Part shown: positions 8,539 to 15,806 of the stretch, piece by piece
How positions within the stretch are numbered: position 1 is the first letter of the stretch
Layout of the letters: each line of letters begins with the position of its first letter
Source: Skermanella stibiiresistens SB22
Lineage (GTDB): Bacteria; Pseudomonadota; Alphaproteobacteria; Azospirillales; Azospirillaceae
Length of the DNA: 64,000 nucleotides
Assembly: GCF_000576635.1 (NCBI RefSeq)
Contig: NZ_AVFL01000017.1
Coordinates: 62,001-126,000, forward strand
Direction of reading: 5' to 3'
Translations under genes and position numbers: made by a program
Notes under the pieces: generated by a model
Database searches by the model: none
What the model saw: only the letters and a program-made list of their open reading frames with translations
Told to the model about the DNA's origin: nothing

Positions 8539-9864
8539 TCACCAGCCGATCGCCCGCGGCAGCCAGAGCGCCAGGTCGGGCCAGACGAAGATGATGGCGA
8601 CCGCCAGCATCTGCATGCCGATGAAGGGGATCACGCCCCGGTAGATGTCCATGGTGCCGACCTCGGGCGGCGCCACGCCGCGCAGGAAGAACAGCGCCCA
8701 GCCGAACGGCGGCGTCAGGAACGACGTCTGCATCACCACCGCGATCAGGGTCGCCGCCCAGACCAGGTCGACGTCGCCCCTGACCAGGATCGGCATGAAC
8801 ATCGGGACGACGATGTAGGAGATCTCGATCCACTCGATGAAGAAGCCGAGCAGGAAGATGATCGCCAGCATGAAGATCACCTCTGCGGGCACGCCGCCTG
8901 GCAGGAAGGCGAACAGGTCGTGGACCAGCGCCTCGCCCTGGAGGCCGCGGAACGCCAAGGCGAACACCTGCGAGCAGACCAGGATGAAGATCATCGCCGC
9001 CGTCGTCCGGGTCGTCGCGTGGACCGTCTCGCGCAGGACCTCCCAGGTCAGTCTTCGGGCGAAGGCCACCACCAGGATGCTGCCGAGCGCGCCCATCGAC
9101 GCCGCTTCGGTGGGAGCCGCCACCCCGCCGATGATCGACCCCAGCACGGCGACCACCAGGGCCACCGGCGGCAGGCCGACCCGGATCGCCTTGCCCAACA
9201 GGTCCTTACCGCTCATCGCGGCGCGCTCATCGGCAGGGATCGCGGGGACTTGGCCGGGGCTCAGGACGCCCAGGGCGAAGATGTACAGGCAGTAGATGGC
9301 GGACAGCATCAGTCCGGGGATCACGGCCGCCGCGAACAGCGTCCCGACCGACTCGCCCAGGATGTCCGACAGCAGGATCAGCACCAGGCTGGGCGGAATG
9401 ATCTGGCCCAGCGTGCCGGACGCGCAGATGGCGCCGCAGGCGAGGCCCTTGTCGTAGCCGCGCCGCAGCAGCGCCGGCAGCGTCAGCAATCCCAGCGTCA
9501 CGACGGTGGCGCCGACGATGCCGGTCGTGGCGCCCATCAGCACGCCGACCAGGATGATGCCGACGCCCATGCCGCCCCGAACGCCGCCGGCCAGATGGCC
9601 GATGACGTCCATCAGCTCCTCGGCGATGCGGGACTTCTCCAACATCACGCCCATGAAGACGAACAGCGGGATCGCGATCAGCGTGTAGTTGGAGACGACG
9701 CCGAAGACGCGGGCCGGCAGCAGGTTGAACAGCGTCATCCCGAAGCCGAGATAGCCGAAGAAGAAGCCGGTGACCGCCAGCGTCAGCGCCACCGGCACCC
9801 CGATCAGCAGCAGCGCGAAGAAGGAACCAAGCGTCGCGAGGGCGAGGATTTCGTTCGGCGTCAC
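8539..9864 (-). CDS. TRAP transporter large permease (DctM)
   Basis: 441 residues with about twelve hydrophobic segments, the ion-transporter-superfamily subunit of a TRAP system. Typical short motifs include GVMLEKS, the GATVVTLGLL region and QIIPPS at about 150. The start overlaps the small permease stop by four bases. With the DctQ subunit it forms a sodium-driven symporter fed by the TakP-like receptor encoded 69 nt downstream. Confidence 0.93.
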   Translation of the reverse strand: MTPNEILALATLGSFFALLLIGVPVALTLAVTGFFFGYLGFGMTLFNLLPARVFGVVSNYTLIAIPLFVFMGVMLEKSRIAEELMDVIGHLAGGVRGGMGVGIILVGVLMGATTGIVGATVVTLGLLTLPALLRRGYDKGLACGAICASGTLGQIIPPSLVLILLSDILGESVGTLFAAAVIPGLMLSAIYCLYIFALGVLSPGQVPAIPADERAAMSGKDLLGKAIRVGLPPVALVVAVLGSIIGGVAAPTEAASMGALGSILVVAFARRLTWEVLRETVHATTRTTAAMIFILVCSQVFALAFRGLQGEALVHDLFAFLPGGVPAEVIFMLAIIFLLGFFIEWIEISYIVVPMFMPILVRGDVDLVWAATLIAVVMQTSFLTPPFGWALFFLRGVAPPEVGTMDIYRGVIPFIGMQMLAVAIIFVWPDLALWLPRAIGW

Positions 9865-10418
9865 GCTGGCGTTCCCTGGCTCGAAATCCGGGCGCTGGCG
9901 GCCGCCGTGGCAGAGGCGGGCAGGGTGTCGGGCAGGGCGATGACGCGCGCCATGGCGGCTACGCTCTGGATGAACAGCAAGGCGAAGCCCAGCGGGATGA
10001 AGCTCTTGAGCAGGAAACGCCAGGGCAGGCCCCCCGGATTGGGCGAGCCTTCGTTCAGCCTATGGGCCAGCATGACATAGGGGATGGATATCTTGACCAG
10101 CAAGGCGGCCACGATCGCCACCAGCAGGAAGCTGATCACGTCGATGACGCGCTTGGCGCCCGGCGACATGCGGCCGTACAGCACGTCGACCCTGACATGG
10201 CCCTCGTGCTGGATGGCGTAGGACATTCCCAGCAGGGCGATCGGCGACATCAGGTGCCACTCCAATTCCTGCATCGCGACCGAGCCGGTGCTGAAGCCAT
10301 AGCGCAGCAGGACATTGCCGGCCATCACCAGGACCAATCCCAGCGACACCCAGGAGACGGCGCGGCCCACTCCGTCGATCAGGGCCTCGCATCCGCGGAT
10401 CACCCCCGCGGCCGTCAT
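9861..10418 (-). CDS. TRAP transporter small permease (DctQ)
   Basis: About 185 residues from the ATG at 10418, with four membrane helices and the usual DctQ features: R-Y-G-F after helix one, and the GHVRVDVL segment at the start of helix three. A longer frame to 10505 exists, but its first 29 residues lack the family pattern. First gene of this TRAP operon; the 213-nt gap upstream should hold the promoter, though I cannot point to clear -35/-10 boxes. Confidence 0.85.
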   Translation of the reverse strand: MTAAGVIRGCEALIDGVGRAVSWVSLGLVLVMAGNVLLRYGFSTGSVAMQELEWHLMSPIALLGMSYAIQHEGHVRVDVLYGRMSPGAKRVIDVISFLLVAIVAALLVKISIPYVMLAHRLNEGSPNPGGLPWRFLLKSFIPLGFALLFIQSVAAMARVIALPDTLPASATAAASARISSQGTPA

Positions 10419-10517
10419 GGGAGCCGATCCCGTTCGTCGGTGAACCCGCTTCCAGTCATCCGCAGCTTCCCTCGGCAAGAAAATCGTGTACCTGCCAGGA
10501 AACACAGCAAGGGATAT

Positions 10518-10540
10518 GCCAAGGCGGGGAGAGCCTTGGC
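10518..10540. repeat. 8-bp-arm inverted repeat in the kinase-TRAP intergenic gap
   Basis: GCCAAGGC (10518-10525) and GCCTTGGC (10533-10540) flank a 7-nt loop. It lies about 90 nt past the kinase stop and 100 nt before the DctQ start on the minus strand. No T-run follows, so a classical terminator is unlikely; it could be an operator or an RNA hairpin. The rest of the gap (10419-10631) shows nothing else I can support. Confidence 0.35.
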
Positions 10541-10631
10541 CGAGGGACGCGCGGCAACGCTTTGGTCCCGTCGGATTTGGTCGGGCGGGAGTTCCGCTAT
10601 CCGGCTCTGCCTGCTTTTTGAACTCGGCCGG

Positions 10632-11699
10632 TCAAAGCCGTGGCATCCTGTCCACCAGGAATTCCAAGGCGCGGGGTTCGATCTTGGCGGCCACCCTGTC
10701 CGGACGCGGCACCGCCGGCAAGTCGATGAACACAGCCGTGCCCTTGTCCACCTCGCTTCGAAGCGTGAAACCGCCGCCCATCGCGATCACGAACTTCTTG
10801 GCCAAAGGCAAGCCCAACCCCGTGCCCTCGTATTTGCGGGACATGGTCGATTCGATCTGTCCGAAGGGCCGCAGCGCCGTTTCGATATCCTCCGGCGCGA
10901 TGCCAATCCCGGTGTCGATGATGGCGACGTTGGCGGTAGCTCCCCGAGGGTCGTGCCCGCACCGGATCGTCACCACGCCACCCGTCGGCGTGAACTTGAT
11001 GGCGTTGGCGACCAGATTGACGATCGCTTGCGTCAGCCGCTTCTCATCGGCCTTGGCCAAGGGCCTGACTGTTTCCTCCACCTGGAGCGAGACCTGTTTC
11101 TTCTCCGCCAGGCCCACCGTCATGCGATGGACGCGCCAGACGACCGTGGAGAGATCGACGGTCTCGATGTCCATGTTCAGGGTGTCGGTCTCGGCTTTGG
11201 TGATGTCGAGGATGTCGTTGACGATGCCGAGCAGATGCAGTCCCGACGCGTGGATGTCCGCGCTGTAGTCCCGGTAGCGATCTTCGACCGGACCGAACAT
11301 CTCTCCCTGGATGATCTCCGAGAAGCCGATGATGGCGTTCAAGGGCGTGCGCAACTCATGGCTCATGTTGGCCAGGAAGTCCGTCTTCGCCCGATTGGCC
11401 GCCTCCGCCTCGATCCTCAACTGGATCAAGGCGTCGTGGGTCCGGCGCAGCGCCGCCAGGGCGCGGTGGAGCAGGATGAAAGGCACCACCAGCGAGATCG
11501 CCGCGAACCCGGCGGATGTCGCCACGAAGCGCCAGCGCTCGGCGATTTCGAAGTCATCATCGTAGTGCCATCCCACAGCCCCAAATAACCACTCCTCCAG
11601 GCCGAACTCCCATGCCATGGACAGCACGAGCATTGTCATGACCGTCAGCAAGGCTCCAGCGGAAAGTCTCGCCAACGTGATGTTGCTGAAGTTCAGCAT
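10632..11699 (-). CDS. Orphan membrane sensor histidine kinase
   Basis: 355 residues from the ATG at 11699 (GGAA six bases upstream); the frame opens further to a TTG at 11795, judged less likely. Two membrane segments (about 10-30 and 60-80) bracket a short periplasmic loop of roughly 30 residues. A coiled linker leads to the H-box FLANMSHELRTPLN with His at about 114, then the N-box (NLVANAIKF), DTGIGI and GTGLGLPLAK ATP-lid motifs. The dimerisation region resembles the PleC/DivJ-like group of alphaproteobacteria. No PAS, receiver domain or adjacent response regulator is present, so partner and signal are unknown. Confidence 0.88.
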   Translation of the reverse strand: MLNFSNITLARLSAGALLTVMTMLVLSMAWEFGLEEWLFGAVGWHYDDDFEIAERWRFVATSAGFAAISLVVPFILLHRALAALRRTHDALIQLRIEAEAANRAKTDFLANMSHELRTPLNAIIGFSEIIQGEMFGPVEDRYRDYSADIHASGLHLLGIVNDILDITKAETDTLNMDIETVDLSTVVWRVHRMTVGLAEKKQVSLQVEETVRPLAKADEKRLTQAIVNLVANAIKFTPTGGVVTIRCGHDPRGATANVAIIDTGIGIAPEDIETALRPFGQIESTMSRKYEGTGLGLPLAKKFVIAMGGGFTLRSEVDKGTAVFIDLPAVPRPDRVAAKIEPRALEFLVDRMPRL

Positions 11700-11843
11700 G
11701 AAAGTTTCCGCGAATGTTTGGTCATAGGCTGAGGGGCCTAATAACTTCTTCAAAACCTCTCTGAGTTTACTCTCAACGCAAAAAAAAGCGTCCAAGAAAA
11801 TCGAATTAGGCGTAACGGCGCGATCCAGAGCGCCACTCCAGCG

Positions 11844-12266
11844 TCACTCGGGGACGGTCTCGCCGGAACCGCCGAAGCCGGTCGGGAAATCCTTCAGCTT
11901 CGGCAGGCCGTCCCGCATGGGAAGAACCGTCTCGACATAGTTGACGTGGAGTTGCGGCGTGAACTCCAGCGTCGGGATGGTGGCCGCGAACACGTCGACG
12001 ACGCCCAGCGTCGGATGGTTGGTCATCAGGTGCCCGCCGCACTTCGAGCAATACTGGCGTTGACTCATCTCGGTCTTCTGGAACGTCGCTATGTTCTCCG
12101 CTCCGGCCGTGACCCTCACCGCTTCCGGCTTCCAGATGCTGAAGGCGTTGACGGGACCGCCCGACCACGACCGGCACGAGGCGCAATGGCAATACCCCAT
12201 CGCCTCTGGCTCCCCGGTCACTTCAAGATTGACGGCGCCGCAAAAGCAGCTTCCAACATGCGTCAT
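11844..12266 (-). CDS. GFA family (CENP-V/Gfa fold) zinc-binding protein
   Basis: 140 residues. The zinc ligands are visible as paired cysteines: CFCGAV near the start, CHCASC around 26-31 and YCSKCG around 70-75, the arrangement of the glutathione-dependent formaldehyde-activating enzyme fold. Most members are small cytoplasmic proteins of uncertain function, and the original Gfa activity is disputed, so a formaldehyde role is only a possibility. GGA lies just before the ATG at 12266. It lies downstream of a TetR gene on the same strand with a 101-nt gap. Confidence 0.82.
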   Translation of the reverse strand: MTHVGSCFCGAVNLEVTGEPEAMGYCHCASCRSWSGGPVNAFSIWKPEAVRVTAGAENIATFQKTEMSQRQYCSKCGGHLMTNHPTLGVVDVFAATIPTLEFTPQLHVNYVETVLPMRDGLPKLKDFPTGFGGSGETVPE

Positions 12267-12367
12267 GGCTTTCCATCCCCTGTTCGTTGATTCGAACTTG
12301 TCGACGGAGGTTACCAGCGGGAATGCCGCGTGTCGTCTCCCAAGAAGGACAGGGTGTTGATGGGCTT

Positions 12368-13075
12368 TCAGGCCAGGATGGCCCGCTCGACGAATTCGAT
12401 CACGGTCTCGGCGTAGGCTTCGGGCGAGGTGCCGCGGCGGCGGTGCTTCCAGCGCTTCAGGTACCAATCCTGCAACATCGGCTTGACCAGTCCGGCGGTC
12501 TGCGTCGGATCGACCGGGCGGAAAGCCCCCGAAGCGGCACCATCCGCGATGGCGACCGACAACAGCCGTTCCGTCCTCAATTCCTCCGCCATCGCCAGTT
12601 CCCTGGCCTCCTTGTCGAACGCCTTGACCTCCATGAAGGCGAAGGCGAACCAAGGCTGCATGGCCTCGGTCAGCTGCACGTGGCGTCGGATCAAGCCCCG
12701 CAGCCGCTCGCGCGGGTCGTGGCACTCGCTGGAGTCCGCGGGGGTCAGCACCCGATCGACCGCGTCGGAGACCGCCACCAGGATCATGCGGGGCAGGGTG
12801 TTCTTGTCCTCGATGTAGTTGTACAGCGCCCCCATGCTCAGGCCGCTGGCGTCAGCCAGGTCCCTCATGCTCATGGAGTGGAAGCCCTTCTGGTTGCCGA
12901 GATCCAGGGCCACCAGCAGGATGCGTTCCAGGTTCGGCGCCACGACATGGGGTTTCTTGATCTGGATGCTGTCGGCGAAGCGGGCATGGACACCCCGGCA
13001 CAGATCCGTGGCCGTGATGCCATGGACGGCGGCGAAGCCGGTCGCGCGGTCAGTCTTGTCGAGCGTTTTCGTCAT
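12368..13075 (-). CDS. TetR-family regulator divergent from the acyl-CoA dehydrogenase operon
   Basis: 235 residues from the ATG at 13075. The helix-turn-helix is unusually far in: MSMRDLADASGLSMGALYNYIEDKNTL lies at about 70-97, after an extension of some 45 residues before the usual TetR start. The ligand domain is all-helical. Its start faces the acyl-CoA dehydrogenase gene across 125 bp containing a candidate operator, so it probably represses that operon in response to an acyl-CoA or related ligand. Confidence 0.85.
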   Translation of the reverse strand: MTKTLDKTDRATGFAAVHGITATDLCRGVHARFADSIQIKKPHVVAPNLERILLVALDLGNQKGFHSMSMRDLADASGLSMGALYNYIEDKNTLPRMILVAVSDAVDRVLTPADSSECHDPRERLRGLIRRHVQLTEAMQPWFAFAFMEVKAFDKEARELAMAEELRTERLLSVAIADGAASGAFRPVDPTQTAGLVKPMLQDWYLKRWKHRRRGTSPEAYAETVIEFVERAILA

Positions 13076-13123
13076 GGATCCCAGAAAAACACTTGCGCTT
13101 TTCCAGCGCCATGAAAAAATAGC

Positions 13124-13135
13124 GAACGTTCGTTC
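13124..13135. promoter_or_regulatory. Candidate TetR operator
   Basis: GAACG-TT-CGTTC, 5-bp arms around a 2-bp centre, within an AT-rich stretch between the divergent TetR and acyl-CoA dehydrogenase starts. Size and place suit a TetR dimer, but the arms are short. Confidence 0.5.
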
Positions 13136-13200
13136 ACAAAAAAGACGCGGCCGTCCCGCCATCGGTCGCACCACCAGCCGGTACAAGGATGCCAGTCGCC

Positions 13201-14403
13201 ATGGATTTCTCCCTCCCTCCCGAGATCGACGCCGCCCGCCAGCGTGTCCGCGCCTTCGTGGAAGAGCACATCCTGCCGCTGGAGGGCGATCCCGCGTCCT
13301 ACGACGCCCATGAGAACATCGCGGAGCCGGTGCTGGAGCGGGTGCGGGAGAAGGCCCGCGCCGAGGGGCTGTGGTCCCCCCAGATGCCGAAGGCTCGCGG
13401 CGGCATGGGGCTGCCGGTGATCGGCATGGCGGCCTGTTACGAGGAGATGAACCGCTCCATCTTCGGGCCGGTCTGTTTCAACTGCTCGGCGCCGGACGAC
13501 GGCAACATGGTGCTGCTGGAACGGGTCGGGACCGAGGCGCAGAAGGAGCGCTGGCTCCAGCCGATCATCGACGGCAAGGTCCGCAGCTCGATCGTCATGA
13601 CCGAGCCCGCCCCCGGCGCCGGTTCCGATCCGGCCGGGATGATGCAAACCAGGGCCGAGCGGCGCGGTGACACCTGGGTCGTCAATGGGCGGAAATGGTT
13701 CATCACCGGCGCTGGTGTCGCCAGCCACTTCATCCTGCTGGCGCGCACCAGCGACGACCCGCGCAAGGGCTTGACCACCTTCCTGTTCCACAAGGACCAA
13801 CCGGGCTGGCGGATCGAGCGGCGCATTCCCATCATGGGGCCGGAGGAACATGGCGGCCACTGCGAGCTTGTCTTCGAGGGGCTGGAGATCCCGCACGAGA
13901 ACATGCTGATGAACGAGGGTGACGGCCTCAAGTCGGTTCAGATCCGCCTCGGCACCGCCCGCCTGACCCATTGCATGCGCTGGCTCGGTCTGGCGAAGCG
14001 GGCGCTGGAGATCGGCGGCGAGTATGTCGGGCGGCGCGACGCCTTCGGCAAGCGGCTGGCGGAACGCGAGAGCGTCCAGATGATGCTCGGCGAGGCGGCC
14101 ATGCAGATCGAGATCGGCCGCCTGCTGGTGATGAAGGCGGCCTGGAAGCTCGACCAGGGCGACTTCGCCCGCAAGGAGGTCAGCATGGCCAAGGTCGTGG
14201 TGGCCGATGTGCTCCACCAGGCGGTCGACACCGCGATCCAGCTGAACGGCGCCCGCGGATATTCCAAGGATACGCCGCTGGAGTGGATGTACCGCTACGC
14301 ACGGCAGGCGCGTCTGGTCGATGGCGCGTCGGAGGTCCACAAGATGGTGCTCGCCCGCTTCCTGGACGGCGAGGGGCGCGACTTCTGGAAATGGGGCGTC
14401 TGA
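13201..14403 (+). CDS. Acyl-CoA dehydrogenase, ACAD10/11 (LvaC)-like
   Basis: 400 residues from the ATG at 13201; an ATG four codons earlier has no spaced ribosome site. FAD/acyl-CoA motifs are SSIVMTEPAPGAGSDP (about 125-141) and the IQLNGARGY segment. At the position of the catalytic Glu in medium-chain enzymes the text reads VDGASEVH, an Asp, as in the ACAD10/11 subgroup (ADGPDEVH-like). It overlaps the phosphotransferase start by one base. In the levulinate pathway the LvaC homologue converts a 4-phosphoacyl-CoA to an enoyl-CoA; that role fits the neighbours but the acyl chain is unknown. Confidence 0.85.
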   Translation: MDFSLPPEIDAARQRVRAFVEEHILPLEGDPASYDAHENIAEPVLERVREKARAEGLWSPQMPKARGGMGLPVIGMAACYEEMNRSIFGPVCFNCSAPDDGNMVLLERVGTEAQKERWLQPIIDGKVRSSIVMTEPAPGAGSDPAGMMQTRAERRGDTWVVNGRKWFITGAGVASHFILLARTSDDPRKGLTTFLFHKDQPGWRIERRIPIMGPEEHGGHCELVFEGLEIPHENMLMNEGDGLKSVQIRLGTARLTHCMRWLGLAKRALEIGGEYVGRRDAFGKRLAERESVQMMLGEAAMQIEIGRLLVMKAAWKLDQGDFARKEVSMAKVVVADVLHQAVDTAIQLNGARGYSKDTPLEWMYRYARQARLVDGASEVHKMVLARFLDGEGRDFWKWGV

Positions 14404-15431
14404 TGGAGGATCGCCGGGACCGTCTGGAACCCTGGATCGCCGGCCAGGCCGGTGCGGACGCGGTGACCGTCACCGGCCTCCGCAAGCTGTCGGGCGGCGC
14501 CATCCAGGAGAACTGGTCCGCCGACCTGGAGATCGCCGGCGGACCCCATGCCGGCCGCCACGCCGTCGTGATCCGGACCGATGCCCCGTCCGGGGTCGCG
14601 GTCAGCCATGGCAGGGCGCAGGAATTCGCCCTGTTCAAGGTCGCGCACGAGGCCGGCGTCACGGTGCCGGAACCGCTGTGGCTGGAGCCGACCGGGACGG
14701 TCACAGGCCGCGCCTTCTTCGTGATGCGCAAGGCCGACGGCGTCGCCGCCGGACACCGGCTGGTCAAGGACGACACCCTGGGCGGCGGACGCGTGGCACT
14801 GGCCGAGGCGCTGGGTCGGCAGCTCGCCCGCATCCACGCGATCCGGCCGCCCCGCGCGGAACTGGACTTCCTGGAAATGCCCGAGGGCTCGCCGGCGACA
14901 TACGCCATCGGACGCTATCGCGCGTGGCTCGACGGCGCTGGCGTTTCCAAACCCGTCCTGGAGTGGGGCCTGCGCTGGCTGGAACTGAACGCCCCGCCGC
15001 GCGGCGAGGTGGCGCTCTGCCACAACGATTTCCGCACCGGCAACTACATGGTCGACGCGGGAGGGCTGACCGCCGTGCTGGACTGGGAATTCGCCGCCTG
15101 GGGCGATCCCATGGCCGATCTCGGCTGGTTCTGCGCGCCGTGCTGGCGCTTCGGGGCCCGTGCCCGCGAGGCTGGTGGCGTGGGGGCAAGGGACGACTTC
15201 TACCGCGCCTACGAGGCCGAGAGTGGCCGTCCGCTCGACCGAGCCATCGTCGGTTATTGGGAGGTCATGGCGACGGTCCGCTGGGCCGTGATCGCGCTCC
15301 AGCAGGCGGATCGCCACGTCTCCGGCGGCGAGACCAACCTGGAATTGGCCCTGACCGCCCATGTCGTGCCCGAGCTGGAGCTGGACATCCTGGACATGAC
15401 CAAACGGAACCCGACGCGGGAGCCCGCCTGA
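14403..15431 (+). CDS. Acyl-CoA phosphotransferase, APH fold, LvaA/ACAD10-11 N-domain-like
   Basis: 342 residues with the aminoglycoside-phosphotransferase fold. The catalytic loop is CHNDFRTGNYMV (about 203-214) and the metal Asp is in LDWEFAAWGDPMADLGW (about 223-239). Its ATG overlaps the dehydrogenase stop (TGATG). The same domain is fused to the dehydrogenase in mammalian ACAD10/11 and is separate in LvaA, where it phosphorylates the 4-hydroxyl of acyl-CoAs. The gene order supports that function over antibiotic resistance; the actual substrate is inferred. Confidence 0.8.
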   Translation: MEDRRDRLEPWIAGQAGADAVTVTGLRKLSGGAIQENWSADLEIAGGPHAGRHAVVIRTDAPSGVAVSHGRAQEFALFKVAHEAGVTVPEPLWLEPTGTVTGRAFFVMRKADGVAAGHRLVKDDTLGGGRVALAEALGRQLARIHAIRPPRAELDFLEMPEGSPATYAIGRYRAWLDGAGVSKPVLEWGLRWLELNAPPRGEVALCHNDFRTGNYMVDAGGLTAVLDWEFAAWGDPMADLGWFCAPCWRFGARAREAGGVGARDDFYRAYEAESGRPLDRAIVGYWEVMATVRWAVIALQQADRHVSGGETNLELALTAHVVPELELDILDMTKRNPTREPA

Positions 15432-15802
15432 TGCGCGACCAACCCACCGCCGCCAACCTCCTGGACACGGCGCTCAAGATCTACCGCGAGCGGCTGCTGC
15501 CGCTGCTGCCCGCCGAGCACCGCTATGAGGCGTTGATGGTGGCGAACGCCATCGCCATCTCGGCGCGTCAGGTCGAGGCGGGCGACGCGCCACTGGAAGA
15601 GGCGCGTCGGCGTCTGGCGGCGATCTACCCGGACGACGATGGCTCGTTATCCGACCTGGAGACCCGCCTGTCGTCCGAGATCCGCCAGGGAGCCTTCGAC
15701 CAGGATGGTCCCAACCGCGACGCCGCCTTCGATTACCTCTGGTGGCGCACTCGCGCCAAGGCGGCCGAGAGCAACCCTCGGGCGTCCCAACTCCGCGGGT
15801 AG
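15431..15802 (+). CDS. DUF6285 small protein, LvaB-like partner
   Basis: 123 residues, predicted all-helical, with a conserved-looking centre (YEALMVANAIAISARQVE) and a C-terminal AAFDYLWWRTRAK helix. Its ATG shares a base with the phosphotransferase stop. Small proteins of this size accompany the phosphotransferase and dehydrogenase in levulinate-type operons, where LvaB aids LvaA. I infer the same role from gene order and size. It ends 4 bp before the convergent rhodanese gene. Confidence 0.75.
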   Translation: MRDQPTAANLLDTALKIYRERLLPLLPAEHRYEALMVANAIAISARQVEAGDAPLEEARRRLAAIYPDDDGSLSDLETRLSSEIRQGAFDQDGPNRDAAFDYLWWRTRAKAAESNPRASQLRG

Positions 15803-15806
15803 CGGG

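Noticed and set aside
8515-10080. Long plus-strand open frame over the first TRAP permease
   Set aside because: Antisense to dctM with Asp/Gln/His/Arg-rich translation and no domain.
10518-10540. Hairpin as a Rho-independent terminator for the histidine kinase
   Set aside because: No T-run after the stem on the minus strand and it lies about 90 nt past the stop.
14403-15431. Phosphotransferase as an aminoglycoside-resistance gene
   Set aside because: Fold is shared, but tight coupling to an ACAD10/11-type dehydrogenase and DUF6285 points to acyl-CoA phosphorylation.
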